Source: Phycisphaerae bacterium (GTDB lineage: Bacteria; Planctomycetota; Phycisphaerae; UBA1845). Taken from it: DNA of 9,672 bases. Shown one piece after another: positions 7,071 through 9,672 of the stretch. Location of the stretch: assembly GCA_029260195.1 (NCBI GenBank), contig JAJDDS010000352.1:1-9672 (forward strand). Reading direction: 5' to 3'. How positions within the stretch are numbered: position 1 is the stretch's first letter; each line of letters opens with the position of its first letter. The notes beneath the pieces are model-generated. The model ran no database searches. It was given only the letters and a program-made list of their open reading frames with translations, and was not told the DNA's origin. The translations under genes were made by a program, and so were the position numbers.

Positions 7071-7098
7071 TTGGACGACCGAGCCGCGGGGTGGTTCC
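7071..7098 (-). promoter_or_regulatory. Candidate ECF-type autoregulatory promoter
   Basis: On the minus strand, GGAAC (7098-7094) is followed after exactly 16 nt by CGTC (7077-7074) and then CAA. GGAAC with CGTC or GTCnAA at 16-17 nt is the classical ECF/RpoE promoter form. The expected transcription start is around 7064-7067, leaving a very short leader. The AAGGAG ribosome binding site, which partly overlaps the -10, would then be largely left out. The match is seen directly; function is inferred. Confidence 0.5.
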
Positions 7099-7139
7099 CT
7101 CGATTCGGACACCGACGGCGCGGGAGGGCTTTTGCGATG

Positions 7140-7155
7140 TCGGGGGGCACCCCGA
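7140..7155. repeat. Perfect GC-rich inverted repeat near the predicted distal start
   Basis: TCGGGG (7140-7145) and CCCCGA (7150-7155) form a 6-bp perfect stem around a 4-nt loop. It lies just after the predicted start of the distal sigma promoter. It could be a 5' leader hairpin or an operator half-site pair. It has no U-tract, so it is not a typical terminator. Confidence 0.35.
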
Positions 7156-7163
7156 GCGCGTGC

Positions 7164-7192
7164 ATCATCGTACTTGGGGGTCATCGGGTCAA
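7164..7192 (-). promoter_or_regulatory. Candidate sigma70-like distal promoter of the sigma gene
   Basis: On the minus strand, TTGACC (7192-7187, five of six consensus bases) is followed after 17 nt by GATGAT (7169-7164, four of six). The predicted start is near 7157. The resulting leader of about 95 nt would include the AAGGAGA ribosome binding site of the sigma gene. Confidence 0.4.
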
Positions 7193-7234
7193 ACCGTCGG
7201 CGGGGCGGGCAGAATCTGTCCGATGGGCGAATGA

Positions 7235-7263
7235 TTGCGTGATCGGGGGGATGCAACTAGAAA
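7235..7263 (+). promoter_or_regulatory. Candidate aspS promoter
   Basis: TTGCGT (7235-7240) is followed after 17 nt by TAGAAA (7258-7263), a moderate match at both boxes. The predicted start near 7270 would give a leader of about 54 nt before the TTG start of aspS. No T-box or other riboswitch structure is apparent in this short leader. Confidence 0.3.
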
Positions 7264-7308
7264 TGCGGGTGGGAAGTCCGGATTAGGCGGTGTAGATCGC
7301 GTTAGCGG

Positions 7309-7314
7309 AAGGAG
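7309..7314 (+). promoter_or_regulatory. Ribosome binding site deciding the aspS start
   Basis: AAGGAG ends 9 nt before the TTG at 7324 but directly abuts the TTG at 7315. The spacing therefore favours 7324 as the initiation codon. There is no ATG or GTG in frame near the expected N-terminus. Confidence 0.6.
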
Positions 7315-7323
7315 TTGTCAGTT

Positions 7324-9135
7324 TTGGCTGTTGCATACAACAAGAGAACGCATCGGTGCGGGGGCCTACGGATAGACGACGCCGGTCAGGCGGTGACGCT
7401 GGTGGGTTGGGTGAACAACTACCGGGATCACGGCGGGATGGTGTTCATCGACCTCCGGGACAGCGAGGGGATTACGCAACTCAAGTTCAATCCCGAGACC
7501 GATCCGAAAGCGCATGAGACCGCGCGGGGACTGCGGAACGAAGACGTCATCGCCATCAACGGTAACGTCGCGCCCCGCGGGGACAACGTGAACCCGAAGC
7601 TGCCGACCGGCGAGATCGAGGTCGAAGCCCACGCGGTTGACGTGCTGGCGAAGTCCGATCCGACGCCGTTCGAGATCGAAGACGACACCGAAGCCAACGA
7701 GGAACTCAGGTTGCGCTATCGGTACCTGGACCTGCGCCGGCCTTCGATGCAGAAGACGTTTCGGCTGCGTCATCAGCTTGGCAAGATCATCCGGGACTAC
7801 TTCGACGAGAACGGGTTTGTCGAGATTGAGACGCCGTTCCTGACCAAGTCGACGCCGGAAGGGGCACGCGACTATCTGGTTCCGTCGCGCGTGCAGCAAG
7901 GGACGTTCTACGCGCTCCCGCAGTCGCCGCAGATCTTCAAGCAGCTATTCATGGTGGCTGGCTTCGACCGGTACGCCCAGATCGTGCGCTGTTTCCGCGA
8001 CGAGGACCTGCGCGGAAACCGCCAGCCGGAGTTCACGCAACTCGATATGGAGATGTCCTTCGTCAAGCGCGAGGACGTCATGGACATGGTGGATGGCTGC
8101 ATCCAGCGGCTTTTCAAAGAGATCCTCGATATCGACATCACGGTTCCGCTCAAGCACATGAAGTACGCGGAGGCGATGGACCGGTTCGGGGTCGATCGTC
8201 CGGACACGCGGTTTGGGTTGGAACTGCAAGACGTAACCGGTCAGGTGCGCGAGATTGACTTTGGCGTGTTCAAGTCCGCAATCGACGCGGGCGGGATGGT
8301 CAGATGTATCGTGGCGCCGGGGGCCGCGGACAAATTGACGCGGAAGATCACCGATGGTCTGACCGAGGAGTTGCGCGGGATCGGCGCGGGCGGGCTGCCG
8401 CTGACGAAAGTGATCGAGAAGGACGGGAATCTGGAGTTCGCGACGGGCGTCGCGAAGTTCGTTCAGCCGGTATGCCAGTCGCTGTGCGACGCGGTGGGTG
8501 CGAAGGCGGGGGACTCGGTGTTCTTCATGCCGGGGACGTACGACGACGTTTGCAAGTACCTGCACTACGTGCGGACTCGGCTGGCGGAGATGCTCGACGT
8601 CATCCCGGAGCATCGCTGGGATCTGCTCTGGGTCATCGACTTTCCGCTGGTGGCGTGGAACGAGGAGATGAAGCGGTGGGACAGCACGCACCATCCGTTC
8701 ACAGCCCCGGTGGACGAGGACATTCATCTGCTGAAGAGTGATCCCGGGAAGGTGCGGGACCAAGCGTACGACTTGGTGCTCAATGGCGAAGAAATGGCTG
8801 GCGGGAGCATTCGTATACACAGGCGCGAGGTGCAGCAGTCCGTGTTCGAGTTATTGAACATCAGCGAGAAGGAGTCGAATCTCAAGTTCAGCCACCTGAT
8901 GGAGGCGTTGCGATTCGGGGCGCCGCCGCACGGTGGCATCGCGTTCGGGTTTGATCGTTGGGCGATGCTCCTGGCGCAAAAGGCGAGTCTGCGCGACGTG
9001 ATTGCTTATCCCAAGACGCAGCGGGCGGTGTGTCCGTTGACCAACGCACCGGGCGAGGTTGCGACGGCGCAGCTCGAGGAGTTGGGGATCGATCTCCGCC
9101 CCGAAGTCAAAGCTAAGCGCGAAGCCGCGAGTTGA
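7324..9135 (+). CDS. aspS: Aspartyl-tRNA synthetase, bacterial type
   Basis: This enzyme charges tRNA with aspartate. From TTG 7324 it is 603 aa, the full bacterial length (the TTG at 7315 would add three residues). An N-terminal OB-fold anticodon-binding domain (about 1-110) includes VGWVNNYRDHGGMVFIDLRD (27-46). The class II catalytic core shows RYRYLDLRR, motif 2 FRDEDLRGNRQPEFTQLD (224-241) and motif 3 AFGFDRWAMLL (540-550). The bacterial GAD insertion domain lies between, with MHHPFTAP-like STHHPFTAP after it. Small departures from the usual consensus are GN where AD is common after DEDLR, and Ala492 in EEMAGGSIRIH, usually Gly. His36 in the RDHGG motif is typical of non-discriminating enzymes, which also charge tRNA-Asn. 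Codon use is richer in C-ending codons than in the pabB operon. The gene is transcribed divergently from the sigma gene and stands alone. Confidence 0.97.
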   Translation: MAVAYNKRTHRCGGLRIDDAGQAVTLVGWVNNYRDHGGMVFIDLRDSEGITQLKFNPETDPKAHETARGLRNEDVIAINGNVAPRGDNVNPKLPTGEIEVEAHAVDVLAKSDPTPFEIEDDTEANEELRLRYRYLDLRRPSMQKTFRLRHQLGKIIRDYFDENGFVEIETPFLTKSTPEGARDYLVPSRVQQGTFYALPQSPQIFKQLFMVAGFDRYAQIVRCFRDEDLRGNRQPEFTQLDMEMSFVKREDVMDMVDGCIQRLFKEILDIDITVPLKHMKYAEAMDRFGVDRPDTRFGLELQDVTGQVREIDFGVFKSAIDAGGMVRCIVAPGAADKLTRKITDGLTEELRGIGAGGLPLTKVIEKDGNLEFATGVAKFVQPVCQSLCDAVGAKAGDSVFFMPGTYDDVCKYLHYVRTRLAEMLDVIPEHRWDLLWVIDFPLVAWNEEMKRWDSTHHPFTAPVDEDIHLLKSDPGKVRDQAYDLVLNGEEMAGGSIRIHRREVQQSVFELLNISEKESNLKFSHLMEALRFGAPPHGGIAFGFDRWAMLLAQKASLRDVIAYPKTQRAVCPLTNAPGEVATAQLEELGIDLRPEVKAKREAAS

Positions 9136-9342
9136 GGGCGAGAGGCGGCGTGTTGATCCATCGAACGCTGCCCGGAATGCGGATCGCAGCCGTGAGCCGA
9201 CGCCGGAAACCGAATCATCGTGGTCTCCATCGCGAAGAGACCCACGCGCGACCCTGACGTCCCGTTCGGAAACACGCTTCCATCTCCCGGCAGATCAAAC
9301 GCAGGGCGGAGCAGGCTGTGCGTGCCCTCATTGATGTCCTGA
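9136..9342. other. Non-coding stretch after aspS
   Basis: No gene with recognisable motifs, tRNA or rho-independent terminator is seen here. From 9196 to 9339 the frame of the downstream recombinase relic is open and may be more of the same decayed gene, but the residues are not recognisably recombinase. The open minus-strand frame across this stretch extends into aspS and shows no family features. Confidence 0.4.
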
Positions 9343-9561
9343 GTGGGCGTTGAATTGACGGCCCGGATCACGTTAGCGACATTCCGGAGGTCGTTTGGCG
9401 AGAAGCATGCCGACGCGGGGACGTCCCTCGGGACACTGGCCAAGCTGCAGGGTCATTGCGATGTGGAGGCGACGATGTAGTCCTGCAACCGCGTGACGGG
9501 CGCCAACGAGCGGGCCGCTGCTGCGGTCACCGATCGCATCTTCGCGGAGGCGAATCAGTAG
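9343..9561 (+). pseudogene. Decayed C-terminus of a tyrosine recombinase (phage integrase family)
   Basis: One frame reads ATFRRSFGEKHADAGTSLG (9379-9435), then TLAKLQGHCDVEATM (9436-9477), a TAG stop at 9478-9480, and an in-frame tail ending with RIFAEANQ and TAG at 9559-9561. This matches the C-terminal catalytic part of tyrosine recombinases: the box II segment of the type (H)xLRRSF...GTSLxTLxKLxGHxDVxTTM, with its LQGH histidine, followed by an Ala-rich helix. The nucleophilic Tyr expected just after the TTM-like segment is absent, since the stop and a Ser stand there. Upstream, another stop in the same frame (9340-9342) cuts it off from any catalytic core. The first His of the HxLRR motif is also not kept (Ala-Thr-Phe precedes RR). 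It is most likely a non-functional relic. A chance match is possible but unlikely over this length. Confidence 0.6.
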
Positions 9562-9630
9562 CGCGATGCCGTGCTAGTGCAGCCTCACGCGTAATGTTGC
9601 GGGTTTTTGGGGCGGCGGACCGATGATTCC

Positions 9631-9672
9631 ATGGTCAGGATGAGGAGTCTTGAGATCATGGAGGATCGTCAT
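9631..9672 (+). CDS. Possible start of a gene running off the right edge
   Basis: ATG codons at 9631, 9640 and 9658 share one frame that is open to the window end. TGAGGAGT at 9641-9648 is a plausible ribosome binding site for the ATG at 9658. Only 5 to 14 codons are visible, so no family can be assigned and the frame could be open by chance. Confidence 0.2.
   Translation, partial: MVRMRSLEIMEDRH

Noticed and set aside
7208..7250. CCGAT/ATCGG inverted pair in the aspS promoter region
   Set aside because: Five-base arms 17 nt apart in GC-rich DNA are within chance expectation.
7945..8820. 291-codon minus-strand frame opposite aspS
   Set aside because: Antisense to highly conserved catalytic sequence of AspRS; composition is typical of a shadow frame.
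9006..9443. 145-codon minus-strand frame after aspS
   Set aside because: It runs into aspS coding sequence and opposes the recombinase relic; no family features seen.
9136..9672. Search for tRNA genes, CRISPR repeats or an attachment duplication beside the recombinase relic
   Set aside because: No cloverleaf pattern, spaced repeats or direct repeat of useful length was visible.

Overview
The window is from a GC-rich bacterial chromosome and is densely packed, mostly with housekeeping genes. An RpoE-type ECF sigma factor paired with a large membrane-spanning anti-sigma factor, short gene overlaps and a eukaryote-like variant of the Nif3 metal motif would fit a planctomycete-like or deep proteobacteria-like lineage. 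No marker gene here fixes the taxonomy.

Layout. Positions 1-240 are a leader region without a recognisable gene. Positions 241-5023 (+) hold five genes in a tightly overlapping operon: pabB and pabC (p-aminobenzoate branch of folate synthesis), a Nif3/YqfO-type dinuclear metal protein, queC (preQ0 synthesis for queuosine-type tRNA modification) and rsmG (16S rRNA m7G methyltransferase). Each junction overlaps by 1-8 nt, so the five are probably co-transcribed and translationally coupled. Folate and queuosine synthesis both draw on the GTP/dihydroneopterin triphosphate pool, and queC and rsmG both serve the translation apparatus.

On the minus strand, 7062-4985 holds an ECF sigma factor followed by its RseA-like anti-sigma factor. 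The anti-sigma 3' end overlaps the rsmG 3' end by 39 nt, tail to tail. The sigma/anti-sigma junction is an ATGA overlap preceded by seven A residues. These form an in-frame A-AAA-AAA heptamer whose -1 frame is exactly the anti-sigma frame. Just upstream of the sigma gene is an ECF-like element, GGAAC-N16-CGTC, suggesting autoregulation. A more distal sigma70-like promoter may add a basal input.

Divergently, 7324-9135 (+) encodes a full-length bacterial-type aspartyl-tRNA synthetase. Its anticodon-binding domain has a His that is associated with non-discriminating enzymes.

The last 537 nt carry no intact gene. They contain a decayed tyrosine-recombinase C-terminus with an internal stop at 9478-9480, a scar of a past integration event. 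A possible gene start lies at the right edge. No tRNA, rRNA, CRISPR array or intact insertion sequence was seen. The best candidate for something undescribed is the sigma/anti-sigma junction, where frameshifting could fuse the regulator to its own inhibitor.
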